From ZC4RG30 sp963812195 (GTDB lineage Bacteria; Pseudomonadota; Gammaproteobacteria; Steroidobacterales; Steroidobacteraceae): a DNA stretch of 64,000 bases. Under the pieces are notes generated by a model. It did no database searches and was not told the DNA's origin. It saw only the letters and a program-made list of their open reading frames with translations. The stretch covers positions 62,001 through 126,000 of the forward strand of contig CAWEUI010000015.1 in NCBI GenBank assembly GCA_963812195.1. The letters are read 5' to 3'. Every line of letters starts with the position of its first letter. The first letter of the stretch is position 1. Shown here in pieces: positions 54,601 to 61,539 of the stretch. Made by a program: the position numbers and the translations under genes.

Positions 54601-57236
54601 ATGGGCAGGAAGGCCGGAATCCCGATCGTGCTGATCAGCAGCAGCGCGGCAACGATCGCCGCGGGCAGGGGCAGCATCCAGCACAGTCCCAGTCCGAGCA
54701 AAGTGGCCGGCGCCAGCACGGATCTGCGCAGATTGTCGAGCATCTTCCAGCGGCCCAGCGCCGGCATCGCCCGGCTCTGCCTGGACCCTGCAATCAAGGG
54801 CAGCAGTTGCCAGTCGCCGCGCATCCAGCGGTGCTGGCGTTTGGCCACGACGTCGTAGCGCGCCGGGAACTCCTCCACGACCTCGATATCCGCCGCCAGG
54901 GCGGCGCGCGCGAACACTCCTTCGAACAGATCGTGGCTGAGCATCGCGTTCTCGGGGATGCGGCCGGCAAGCGATGCCTCGAACACATCGATCTCGTAGA
55001 TGCCCTTGCCGATGTAGGAGCCTTCCCCGAACAGGTCCTGGTAGACGTCGGAAACCGTCGTCGCGTAGGGATCGGTGCCACCCGGGCCGGAGAAGATCCT
55101 CTGGTACATCGATCCCGCGCGTCCGGTGGGCAACGAGGGCGTGACGCGCGGTTGCAGGATGCCGTGCCCACCAATCACCCGCTGGTCGGCGACACTGAAT
55201 CGGGGGCGGTTCAGCGGGTGCGCCATCTTGCCCACCAGACGCAATGCCGCGTCGCGCGGCAGACGCGTGTCGGCATCAAGCGTGATCACATAGCGCACGT
55301 TTTCCGGGACCCGCGGTTCCCGACCGGCCAGCGGCATGAAAGAGGTGTCGCGCGCGCCGCGCAGCAGGCGGTTCAGCTCAAGCAGTTTGCCGCGCTTGCG
55401 CTCCCATCCCATCCAGGTGTCTTCTCCCGCATTGAAGCGCCGGCGACGGTGCAGCAACAGGAAGCGCTCGCCGGCCGGACCCGGCCCGTGGCGCAGGTTC
55501 AGTCTGTCGATTTCATGCACCGCCTGCTCAAGCAGGGCGGCATCGCCGGGCAGGACTTCCTGGTCGGCGTCGATGCCATCCGAGAGCAGTGCAAAGGTCA
55601 GATCGCCGCTCCCGCCGGCCAGATGGTGCACTTCCAGTCGTTCGATGTTTTCGAGCAGTTCGGCTGAACTGGTGAGCAGCGTCGGCACGGCGACCAGCGT
55701 GCGCAGTGAAGCCGGAACGCCGTCCGCCAGTTCAAGGCCAGGCAGACGATTGGCCCCGAACAGTGCCGCGATGGCTCTGTTCACGATGGTGGTCGCGACC
55801 TCGCTTGCCGGCACGAAGCCGATGAGTGCAAGCAGCGCGATCACGCCGCCGGACAGACCCTTCGCCGGAAGTGCGTACAACGCCAGCGCGAGCAGTCCGA
55901 TCGTGACGGCGCAGATGGCGCCGGCGTAGCCGCCGATGCCGAAGTGGATGCACAAGCGGCTGAGGCGCAGGGCCGGTGGCGCGCGGAACCGAAGGCTGCG
56001 CTCGAACCCGCGCCGTCCGCCGCCGATCAGGTAATGGCCCGGATCCCGTGGCGGTTCCGCAGCGGCTTCCGGTTGCATCGCGCAAGCCGCATTTGCAACG
56101 GCGTCCACGGCTTGTCCGGCAATGTCCAGTTCGGAGGCCGCGCAGCCGCGCGCAAGCTGTTCGATCGCGTTGCGGTACATGTTGCGGGTGGGGAAATCCA
56201 TCGCCTGGAAGTCGCTGCCGGCGCGCAGTCGCGCATCGACCAGGCTCACGCTTTCGAACAGCTCGGCCCAGTCGATATCGGAGATCAGCCGCATGCTGGT
56301 GATGACGTTGCGGACGCTGACGTTGGAGGCACCAAGGCGCTGCTGCGTATGGCCGACCACGCCGTCGATCGACGTGCCCTGCGCCACCAGTCGCTCCTCC
56401 AGCCAGCGCAGCGCCGGCATTTGCCTGGGGTCCTGATCCCTGAGTCGCTTGGCCAGTTGCGCGGCAAACACCTCGTCCAGGGGTTCGGGCGAGCGCGTGA
56501 TGATGTCCGCCGCAAGTGCGGATGCCGCCTCTCCGGAGGTCAGCAGGCGGTTGGCCAGCAGGTCCGCTTCACGCCGCGCCTCGCGGCCGGCGGTGATCTG
56601 CTGCGCCAGCCGGCGCAGATTTTCCAGCAGCACGATACGCAACGTGATCGCGATGGCCCACAGCTCGCCGATGGTCAGCGGCTGCACGCGCTGATAGGCG
56701 GCTATGAAGCGGCGCAGAACCTCGATGTCGAAATGACTGTCCGTGTGCGCGACGTATGCCCAGGCAAGACCCAGTATCCGCGGATAGCCCGCAAACGGAC
56801 CGTCGGCGAGCTTGGGCAACTGCCGGTAGTAGCCGGCCGGCAGGTCGTCGCGGATTTCGCGGACCTGCGCGTCGACGAGATGATAGTTGTCGAGCAGCCA
56901 CTCCGCGGCAGGGACTACCGCGCGCGCGTGCTCGACCTCGCGCGCGGTGGAGCGATACGCGGCGAGCAGGACGGCTGCGTTGCCCTTCAGCCGCGCGTGC
57001 AGGGAGGCAACGCGTGGCGGCCGCGATGTGATGGACTGGGCGGCAGCCAGGGTGGCCGCGTGCTGTTCCAGCCGTTCGGTGCCGAACAGTTCCGCCCGGA
57101 TCGGCGCCGTGCCGCGCCATGTGCCGGTGTCCCACGCGGCGAATTTGCGCGGCAACAGCTGCGCGCAGGAGCGGCGCAGAGCAAGTGTTATCGAGTTCAA
57201 GGATGCCTTCTGGTCCACTGACGACGCGAGAGGCAT
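48657..57236 (-). CDS. ndvB: Cyclic beta-1,2-glucan synthetase (GT84-GH94)
   Basis: A giant intact protein of 2,859 residues. An N-terminal helical region (1-400) precedes membrane helices near 425-480. The glycosyltransferase follows, with RYVITLDADTRLPRDAALRL near residue 655 and KRQHRWMRGDWQLLPLIAGS near 800, then more membrane helices (about 830-1010). A glycoamylase-like domain (about 1180-1540) contains FMAHHQGMSIVAIANALHDG. Two carbohydrate-processing blocks and the C-terminal GH94 phosphorylase domain end it, with LMGTGDWNDGMNRVGAQGRG near 2540. Such enzymes initiate, elongate, trim and cyclise periplasmic glucans from UDP-glucose. ATG 57236 lies directly behind a GGCGCC-TTCC-GGCGCC hairpin; TTG 57200, with AGAAGG 5 bases before it, is an alternative start. 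Confidence 0.93.
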   Translation of the reverse strand: MPLASSVDQKASLNSITLALRRSCAQLLPRKFAAWDTGTWRGTAPIRAELFGTERLEQHAATLAAAQSITSRPPRVASLHARLKGNAAVLLAAYRSTAREVEHARAVVPAAEWLLDNYHLVDAQVREIRDDLPAGYYRQLPKLADGPFAGYPRILGLAWAYVAHTDSHFDIEVLRRFIAAYQRVQPLTIGELWAIAITLRIVLLENLRRLAQQITAGREARREADLLANRLLTSGEAASALAADIITRSPEPLDEVFAAQLAKRLRDQDPRQMPALRWLEERLVAQGTSIDGVVGHTQQRLGASNVSVRNVITSMRLISDIDWAELFESVSLVDARLRAGSDFQAMDFPTRNMYRNAIEQLARGCAASELDIAGQAVDAVANAACAMQPEAAAEPPRDPGHYLIGGGRRGFERSLRFRAPPALRLSRLCIHFGIGGYAGAICAVTIGLLALALYALPAKGLSGGVIALLALIGFVPASEVATTIVNRAIAALFGANRLPGLELADGVPASLRTLVAVPTLLTSSAELLENIERLEVHHLAGGSGDLTFALLSDGIDADQEVLPGDAALLEQAVHEIDRLNLRHGPGPAGERFLLLHRRRRFNAGEDTWMGWERKRGKLLELNRLLRGARDTSFMPLAGREPRVPENVRYVITLDADTRLPRDAALRLVGKMAHPLNRPRFSVADQRVIGGHGILQPRVTPSLPTGRAGSMYQRIFSGPGGTDPYATTVSDVYQDLFGEGSYIGKGIYEIDVFEASLAGRIPENAMLSHDLFEGVFARAALAADIEVVEEFPARYDVVAKRQHRWMRGDWQLLPLIAGSRQSRAMPALGRWKMLDNLRRSVLAPATLLGLGLCWMLPLPAAIVAALLLISTIGIPAFLPIIFSALPRRLDIRLRNHLTGLAGELQLAAGRTLLSLMFLADQAWRAGDAAIRTLVRLFITHRHLLEWTTAARSSASPRLDIAGFYRQMAGGTAIAAGLCALALACAPATWPLVVPLALLWFIAPVVAQWVSRSPAVRQALLVPEADARDLRLIALRTWRYFATFVTPADNMLPPDNFQETPRPVLARRTSPTNIGLYLLAAVAARDFGWAGTTQTIERLEATFATLRKLSRFRGHFLNWYGTQDLAALPPAYVSTVDSGNLAGHLITLANACDEWADDQLVADPRRGIADTLALLRDALAKLPISDSSHGQELNAVLEEFATRLDVPQDFAVLAPALKRLVEKASRLSQQSIPAAGDTAADIAWWIQALGTLVAEHGRDHLGVAEAADRNRTRLAALAAAARATAAEMDFTFLFDPQRKLLSIGYSLPDSNLDGGCYDLLASEARLASLFAIAKGDLPSRHWFRLGRLAIPIGSGSVLISWSGSMFEYLMPSLVMRAPAGSMLEQTNRLVVARQQAYARALGVPWGISESAYNARDIEFTYQYSNFGVPGLGLKRGLSEDVVIAPYATGLACMVDPHAALQNYALLAHLGALGRHGFHEALDFTRSRLPAGADVAIVRSFMAHHQGMSIVAIANALHDGSMRSRFHREPMIMASELLLQERTPRDVIVAHPRAEEVRTSAHGVRDVPVTERRMSPTASGAPVTHLLSNGHYAVMLTAAGGGYSRWRDIAVTRWREDATRDDSGYFLFLRDTHSGDAWSVTTHPMDGDPAQREVVFGEDHAAFTCREAGLVTKMEVIVSGEHNGEVRRISVTNNGWRTREIELTTYAELVLTTPAADQAHPAFARMFVQTSFLPEFGALVATRRLRAPDEQQVWVAHFAVTEGGGLADPQYETDRARFFGRGRSAGTADAACAGQRLSNTTGTVLDPIFSLRQRLVIAPGEVARVAFWTMVADSREELLDLIDTHHDRNAFDRARTLAWTQAQVQLRHLDVDAEEAADFQRLAAPLLYADRRFRPPSELIERGAGTQSGLWRHAISGDLPIVLLKIDAIEDIAQVRQLLRAHEYWRMKRLAVDLVIVNERASSYVQDLQVAIEAAVRTRATRTLPADEPAFGSVFVLRADLMSLESRLLLQSVARVVLSARRGSIADHLARQPQPPDVARDVRRVSRPPSARNSDPSPAPPALEFFNGLGGFDQDGQEYVTVLRPDQSTPAPWINVIANEEFGCQISTEGSGYTWAANSRDNQITQWSNDAVADPPGEAIYVRDEASGALWTPTAQPIRDDGLYIARHGFGYSRFEHEANGIALDLLQFVPLEDPVKISRLRLTNLSGTPRRISVTAYAEWVLGTSRGATAPFIHTQMDPQTGAMLARNPWNTAFAARVAFADLLGRQTTWTADRGEFLGRNGAPAAPLGLAGPGTLSGATGSGLDPCAALQTIVELDAGASVEVVSLLGQCASLEQTRAVITRYRQADLDAVLAAVREYWRSVLGAVQVKTPDRALDIMLNGWLLYQTLACRIRARSAFYQASGAYGFRDQLQDAMALTLAQPAQTRRHILRAAGRQFVEGDVQHWWLPRSGQGVRTRISDDHLWLAFASATYVEASGDAAILEEAVPYLDGMKLRPGESEQFFQPMSTDQTASLFEHCARGIDFALSRTGDLGLPLMGTGDWNDGMNRVGAQGRGQSVWLGWFLIRTIGLFAPLAQTRDPQRAQHWRARAAAMRHALEQVAWDGQWYRRATYDDGTWLGSKDSAECRIDSIAQSWAVLSEAADPLRAATAMASLEQHLIRHEEGLALLFTPPFDRTALDPGYIKGYPIGLRENGGQYSHAAMWAVLAFARIRSPEQAHRLLTMLNPINHARTPAQVQQYKVEPYAVAADIYSVAPHVGRGGWTWYTGSAGWMYRAGVEGILGIHRQGNLLLVQPCIPGAWPGFQATVRIAAAVCSIEVRAAGSSGGQEPHSVLDGVRRPHSGTPVAIPIDGRSHHLLMFV

Positions 57237-57421
57237 GGCGCCGGAAGGCGCCTAAGCAGGGCGGCGGATCCTGCCGCGTGTGTGCCACCATAGTACTCCA
57301 GTTTGGAGGGCGTATTGCCCTGACTCGTGGAGTGCACAGTCGGCACACCCACTACATGCTGCCGCAGGCAGCCGCGTGGGTGCAGGGCCACCGCGCATCT
57401 GTCCGTACGTTGGCGCACATG

Positions 57422-58528
57422 CTAGTCGCCAAAGAATCTGAAAGTCCCGCGCCCCCCGGTTTTGGCACGCAACAGCGCACTATCGGCGTTGAGCAGCAAT
57501 GTCTCCGTATCCGTTCCATTGGCCGGATATACGCCGATGCCGATGCTTACCGGTGCAGACAGGCAATGTGGCCCGATTTGATGGGGCAGCTTCGAATCGG
57601 AAGCGATCTTCGCGGCGATCTCGGCCGCATCCTCTGCGCGGCTCAATTCCGGGAGCAGCACCACGAATTCGTCTCCGCCCTGTCGGCTGACCGTGTCTGA
57701 ACCGCGCACGCAGGCAACCAGTCGGCGCGAGATCGACTGCAACAGCAGGTCTCCAACCGCGTGCCCCAGGCTGTCGTTGACCCGTTTGAATCCATCGATG
57801 TCCATGTACATCAGTGCCAGCAACCGGCCGTGGCGGGCCGCCGAGCCAATGGCCTGCGACACTCTTTCGGTCAACAGCATGCGGTTGGGCAGCCCGGTGA
57901 GCACGTCGTGGTGCGCCAGATGAGACAGCCTCAATGTCAGGGAACGCGCGGCACTCACGTCGCGAAAGACCATGACTGCGCCGACCAGCCTGCCGCGGCT
58001 GTCGTGGATGGGTGTGGCGGTATCCTCGATGGCGAATTCGCTTCCATGGCGGCCGATCAGCACGCTGTTCGGGTTCAATGCGGCGGGCCTGTCATGCAGC
58101 ATGGCCTGCGCCAGGGGATTGGGTGCTGGTTCCCGAGTGAATCCGTCGATGATGCCAAGCACGTCCGCATACGGGCGTCCGCGGGCATCCGCGCGGGACC
58201 AGCCAGTCAGGCGCTCTGCCACTGCGTTGAGATACGTGATGCGGCCTGCCAGGTCGATGCTGGCGACCGCATCGCCGATCGAATCCAGTGTGTTCTGTGC
58301 GTTCTCGTCCTGCGGGCAGGACATTGCAATGCCCAGCAGTCCCCGTGCGCCAGTTTCGTCGGCACGTGCGGGCATCCTGAGGCCTGCGGGAAACGGGGCG
58401 ACCGGCTTGATGAGCTTCAATTGGAGAGTTCCCATATACACGCGATACCGGCTGTGCCGGCGCAACCAGGGTCGGGCTGGCGCGAACGCAGGCGCAGATA
58501 ACGAAACAATTATCATGCCGCGCTGCAC
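57422..58528 (-). CDS. PAS-GGDEF diguanylate cyclase
   Basis: Up to 368 residues; the start is unsure (GTG 58528, ATG 58516 and ATG 58435 all lack a good ribosome site). A PAS domain spans about 80-195 (LDSIGDAVASIDLAGRITYL, ERLTGWSRADARGRPYADVL, VGAVMVFRDVS). The GGDEF domain (about 205-365) is intact: LTGLPNRMLLTERV, YMDIDGFKRVNDSLGHAVGD and the active loop SRQGGDEFVVLLPEL. No membrane helix is evident. It lies 53 bases after the hybrid kinase and is the likely output of the TonB-YfiR-kinase run. Confidence 0.87.
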   Translation of the reverse strand: MQRGMIIVSLSAPAFAPARPWLRRHSRYRVYMGTLQLKLIKPVAPFPAGLRMPARADETGARGLLGIAMSCPQDENAQNTLDSIGDAVASIDLAGRITYLNAVAERLTGWSRADARGRPYADVLGIIDGFTREPAPNPLAQAMLHDRPAALNPNSVLIGRHGSEFAIEDTATPIHDSRGRLVGAVMVFRDVSAARSLTLRLSHLAHHDVLTGLPNRMLLTERVSQAIGSAARHGRLLALMYMDIDGFKRVNDSLGHAVGDLLLQSISRRLVACVRGSDTVSRQGGDEFVVLLPELSRAEDAAEIAAKIASDSKLPHQIGPHCLSAPVSIGIGVYPANGTDTETLLLNADSALLRAKTGGRGTFRFFGD

Positions 58529-58581
58529 GGCAGTCTGTACGGCGTCGTACAGAGCTCATTGCGCCGGCAGGTCAGCCCGCT

Positions 58582-60975
58582 TCACCTGATCAGTTCGGCG
58601 AAGGCGCTTCTGAGCTCGTTCAGGCGGGGCGGCTTGCTCAGCACCTTGTCCACGTGTGCGGGAATCTCGCTCGTGGCAATGAAGCGCTGGCCCCAGCCGG
58701 TCAGAAGAATCACCGGAGTCTGCTTCGAGAGCGACTTGATGGCGGCGGCCACCTTGCGGCCATCCACATGGGGCATGCCCAGATCAGTGATCACCAGGTC
58801 GTAGGGTTCGTTGCGTGCCAGGGCGGCCCTGAATGCCTCGATGCCGGCCTGGCCGCCGCTGGTCGGTGTGACGATGTGGCCGTCCTCGCGCAGCACGTCC
58901 TGCAGCGAACCGATGAGGATTGGATCATCGTCCACCAGGAGCACTCGCAGGGGCCGCTCCGGCATCGATGTCGCAGGCGACTGAGTGGTCTGGCTGGCAG
59001 GGGAGGCGGCGGCAAAGACCAGGCGCATGGTAGTGCCGGAACCGGGCATGCTGTCGATCTCGAACTCGGCGCTGTGGCGCTGGGCCATCCCGTAGACCAT
59101 GGCCAGCCCCAGCCCCGTCCCGCGTTCACCCTTGGTGGTGTAGAAAGGTTCCAGGCAGCGGCGCCGCGTTTCCTCATCCATGCCGATCCCGGTATCGGCG
59201 ACTTCCACGATGATCGAAGCGGCATCGCTGGCGCGTGTCTCGGCGCGGGTGCGCAGGGTCAGCGTGCCGCCGGAGGGCATTGCGTCCACCGCATTGAAGA
59301 TGAGGTTGGTCATCGCGTCGCGTATCTCGTTGTCCGCACCCATGATGGGCGGCAGCTGGGGCGCCAGCTCCGTGCGCAGCTCGATCGAGACACCACTCTG
59401 TTGCGCCTGGTCGCTCCAGCGCGGCCGCGTGAGATCCACCACCTGCAGCACCGAGCGGTTCAGGTCGACCTGATCGAGCGTCAACTGCGTTTCGCGGTCC
59501 CGATAGAACTCGCGCATTCGCGAGACCGTTCGTGCCACGTCTTCGATGGCGCCGCGGATGGTATTCAGATAGCCGTGTGCCCGCTCGCTCAGGCCGGGTT
59601 CGTGCTCGAGCAGGGACTCCGTGTACAGGGATACCGGTGAGATTGCATTGTTGATGTCGTGGGCGATGCCACTGGCCATCTGTCCCAGCGCGCGCAGTCG
59701 CTCCTGCTGCAGCGACATCTGCTGCGACTGGCGCAGGTCCTCGTAGGCTCGTTGCAGGGCCGCATACAGGCTGGCCTGGTGGCTCGCCAACGCCGCGTGC
59801 TCGCTCAGCTGCCGCAGGAACTCACACTCCCCGCTGCTGAAGGCGTGTGCTTCACGTCTGGCGCACACCAGCGCACCGGAAACCTCGTTCTCGATCACCA
59901 GTGGCGCAATGACCAGCGAGTGCAGTCCGGCGGCCGCGAACCGGGACGGAAACGGGAATGGCACGTTGGCGACTTCCGGTTCGTAGACGAGGTGCCCTCG
60001 CATACAGTGGGACAGACCGTTCTCGTCGACGGGTATGATTTCCCCATCGCCCATGCCCAGGGCCTGCACATGTGTCCGGCTTGCGGTACCGACCCGGTCC
60101 ACGCTCAGCGTGCTCGTCGCGGAGTTGTAAGTCAGCACGCAGTCGAAATCAGCGCGGAAATTGGCGTCCAGGTTGTCAAGTACGACCTGGAAGATGCTCT
60201 GTATGTCCTGGCGCTCGCCGATCGCACGGGTAATGTGATGCAGCAGGCCGAGGCGGCCGAGCTGCGAATGGAGCTTTTGCTCGGACTCCTGGATCTGCTT
60301 GAGCATGTAGTTGAATGCATCGGCGAGCCGGTCAAATTCGTGCGTTCCGGTCGGTGCCGCGCGCACGGAGTAGTCGTGTCGGTCGGATACCGCGCGTGCC
60401 GTGTCCGCCAGAGCCATGATGGGCTGCGACATGCGGCGTTGCAGGCGCGTGGACAGCGCATAGGCAGCAAACAGTGAGAAGGCGGTTGCCGCCAGCGCAA
60501 TCAGCGAATAGCGCTCCAGCCGCTGGAGCATTTCGCCCAGGTCCGACTCCACGTAGAGCGAACCCAGTACCTGCGAATCCTGCACGACCGGCTGGAATCC
60601 GGAAACCCGCAAGCCGCTGAAATCGTAGCCGCTCGAACCGGCCGCAGGTGGCAGTCGCCGATGCGCGATGTTGGCCGGGTAGGTGGCGAAGAGCCTGCCT
60701 GTCGAGTCGTACAATGCGGCCGCGCTGACGTGCGGATCCGCACGCATCGCGGCCAGCACGACCTGCGCATCACCCGGATTGTCGAAGGCCAGGGCGGCAG
60801 TGCTGTTGCTGGCGATTGCTGTTGCAAGTGTCTCGAGCTGCCCCAGGCTCTCCTGCCTGAAGGCCAGCAATTCATAGGTGAACAACGCCGCCACGGTGAC
60901 GCCCAGCACTGTCCCGCAGCTGATGAGCAGCATCCTGAGCAGGGCGCGGCGCAGCGGAGGAGCGGGCCTGATCAT
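58582..60975 (-). CDS. Hybrid sensor histidine kinase with receiver domain
   Basis: A 797-residue protein. A first membrane helix (about 15-38), a periplasmic CHASE8-like domain (about 40-155; STAALAFDNPGDAQVVLAAM), a second helix (about 155-178) and a HAMP segment (RRMSQPIMALADTARAVSD) are followed by a GAF-like region (about 255-410). The H-box His near residue 439 is in MASGIAHDINNAISPVSLYT; N and G boxes are MTNLIFNAVDAMPSGG and GIGMDEETRRRCLEPFYTTKG. A C-terminal receiver (about 675-797) has DDDPILIGSL and the acceptor Asp near 731 in DLVITDLGMPHVDG. It starts 12 bases after the yfiR-type gene. Confidence 0.92.
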   Translation of the reverse strand: MIRPAPPLRRALLRMLLISCGTVLGVTVAALFTYELLAFRQESLGQLETLATAIASNSTAALAFDNPGDAQVVLAAMRADPHVSAAALYDSTGRLFATYPANIAHRRLPPAAGSSGYDFSGLRVSGFQPVVQDSQVLGSLYVESDLGEMLQRLERYSLIALAATAFSLFAAYALSTRLQRRMSQPIMALADTARAVSDRHDYSVRAAPTGTHEFDRLADAFNYMLKQIQESEQKLHSQLGRLGLLHHITRAIGERQDIQSIFQVVLDNLDANFRADFDCVLTYNSATSTLSVDRVGTASRTHVQALGMGDGEIIPVDENGLSHCMRGHLVYEPEVANVPFPFPSRFAAAGLHSLVIAPLVIENEVSGALVCARREAHAFSSGECEFLRQLSEHAALASHQASLYAALQRAYEDLRQSQQMSLQQERLRALGQMASGIAHDINNAISPVSLYTESLLEHEPGLSERAHGYLNTIRGAIEDVARTVSRMREFYRDRETQLTLDQVDLNRSVLQVVDLTRPRWSDQAQQSGVSIELRTELAPQLPPIMGADNEIRDAMTNLIFNAVDAMPSGGTLTLRTRAETRASDAASIIVEVADTGIGMDEETRRRCLEPFYTTKGERGTGLGLAMVYGMAQRHSAEFEIDSMPGSGTTMRLVFAAASPASQTTQSPATSMPERPLRVLLVDDDPILIGSLQDVLREDGHIVTPTSGGQAGIEAFRAALARNEPYDLVITDLGMPHVDGRKVAAAIKSLSKQTPVILLTGWGQRFIATSEIPAHVDKVLSKPPRLNELRSAFAELIR

Positions 60976-60987
60976 GGTGGTGGCATT

Positions 60988-61539
60988 TCAGTCGCCGGTG
61001 TGGGCGACCCGGGCGAGCCGCAGCAGGTTGGAGTTGATGGTCAACCCGGCGCTGTGTGCCGAATCGGTGTTGATCACCAGGCGAATGCGATTGTCCTGTC
61101 TGGCAAGCTCTATGGTCACGCCGCGCCTGGCCGCGCCGTCCAGATCCGAGACCGTGAGCATGCCGGTGTGGGCGATCCCGGCGAGAACCTGGTCCAGGCT
61201 CCCGTTCCACGAGCTCTCGATGTACAGGATCTTGCAGTCGCTGATGTCGTCGATGGTCCGGAACTGTCGTACCTCCAGTGGATGCGTATCCAGATGTTCG
61301 TTGTGGACAGCCTCTTGCAGCTGGGCCGTAAAGGTATCTGCGCCCAGCACTCCGATGACGAAGGGTTCGGTCGGTGTGCTGAATGAACCCGGCGGCCAGG
61401 TCACGAAATGGGTGAAATTGAAGACGAACACGGCCTTGAGTTGCTGTTCGGTCGGGGCAACGGTCTCGGTGTGTGCCGACAGCGGCGCCAGAGACAGTCC
61501 CACTACGGCCAGGAGCAGCGCCGCGCGCGCATTTCTCAT
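60988..61539 (-). CDS. YfiR-family (DUF4154) periplasmic protein
   Basis: ATG 61539 overlaps the TonB-receptor stop (ATGA); 183 residues with a signal peptide ending near AHTE. EQQLKAVFVFNFTHFVTWPP and FVIGVLGADTFTAQLQEAV are the YfiR signature, and the end VINTDSAHSAGLTINSNLLRLARV is equally typical. In Pseudomonas YfiR is a periplasmic repressor of the cyclase YfiN. Here the partner is a hybrid kinase with a CHASE8-like periplasmic domain, which YfiR could bind. Confidence 0.92.
   Translation of the reverse strand: MRNARAALLLAVVGLSLAPLSAHTETVAPTEQQLKAVFVFNFTHFVTWPPGSFSTPTEPFVIGVLGADTFTAQLQEAVHNEHLDTHPLEVRQFRTIDDISDCKILYIESSWNGSLDQVLAGIAHTGMLTVSDLDGAARRGVTIELARQDNRIRLVINTDSAHSAGLTINSNLLRLARVAHTGD

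Noticed and set aside
31000..57300. Recently acquired mobile island
   Set aside because: N-ATPases are known to be laterally transferred, but I see no integrase, transposase, tRNA edge, direct repeat or shift in base use at the borders.
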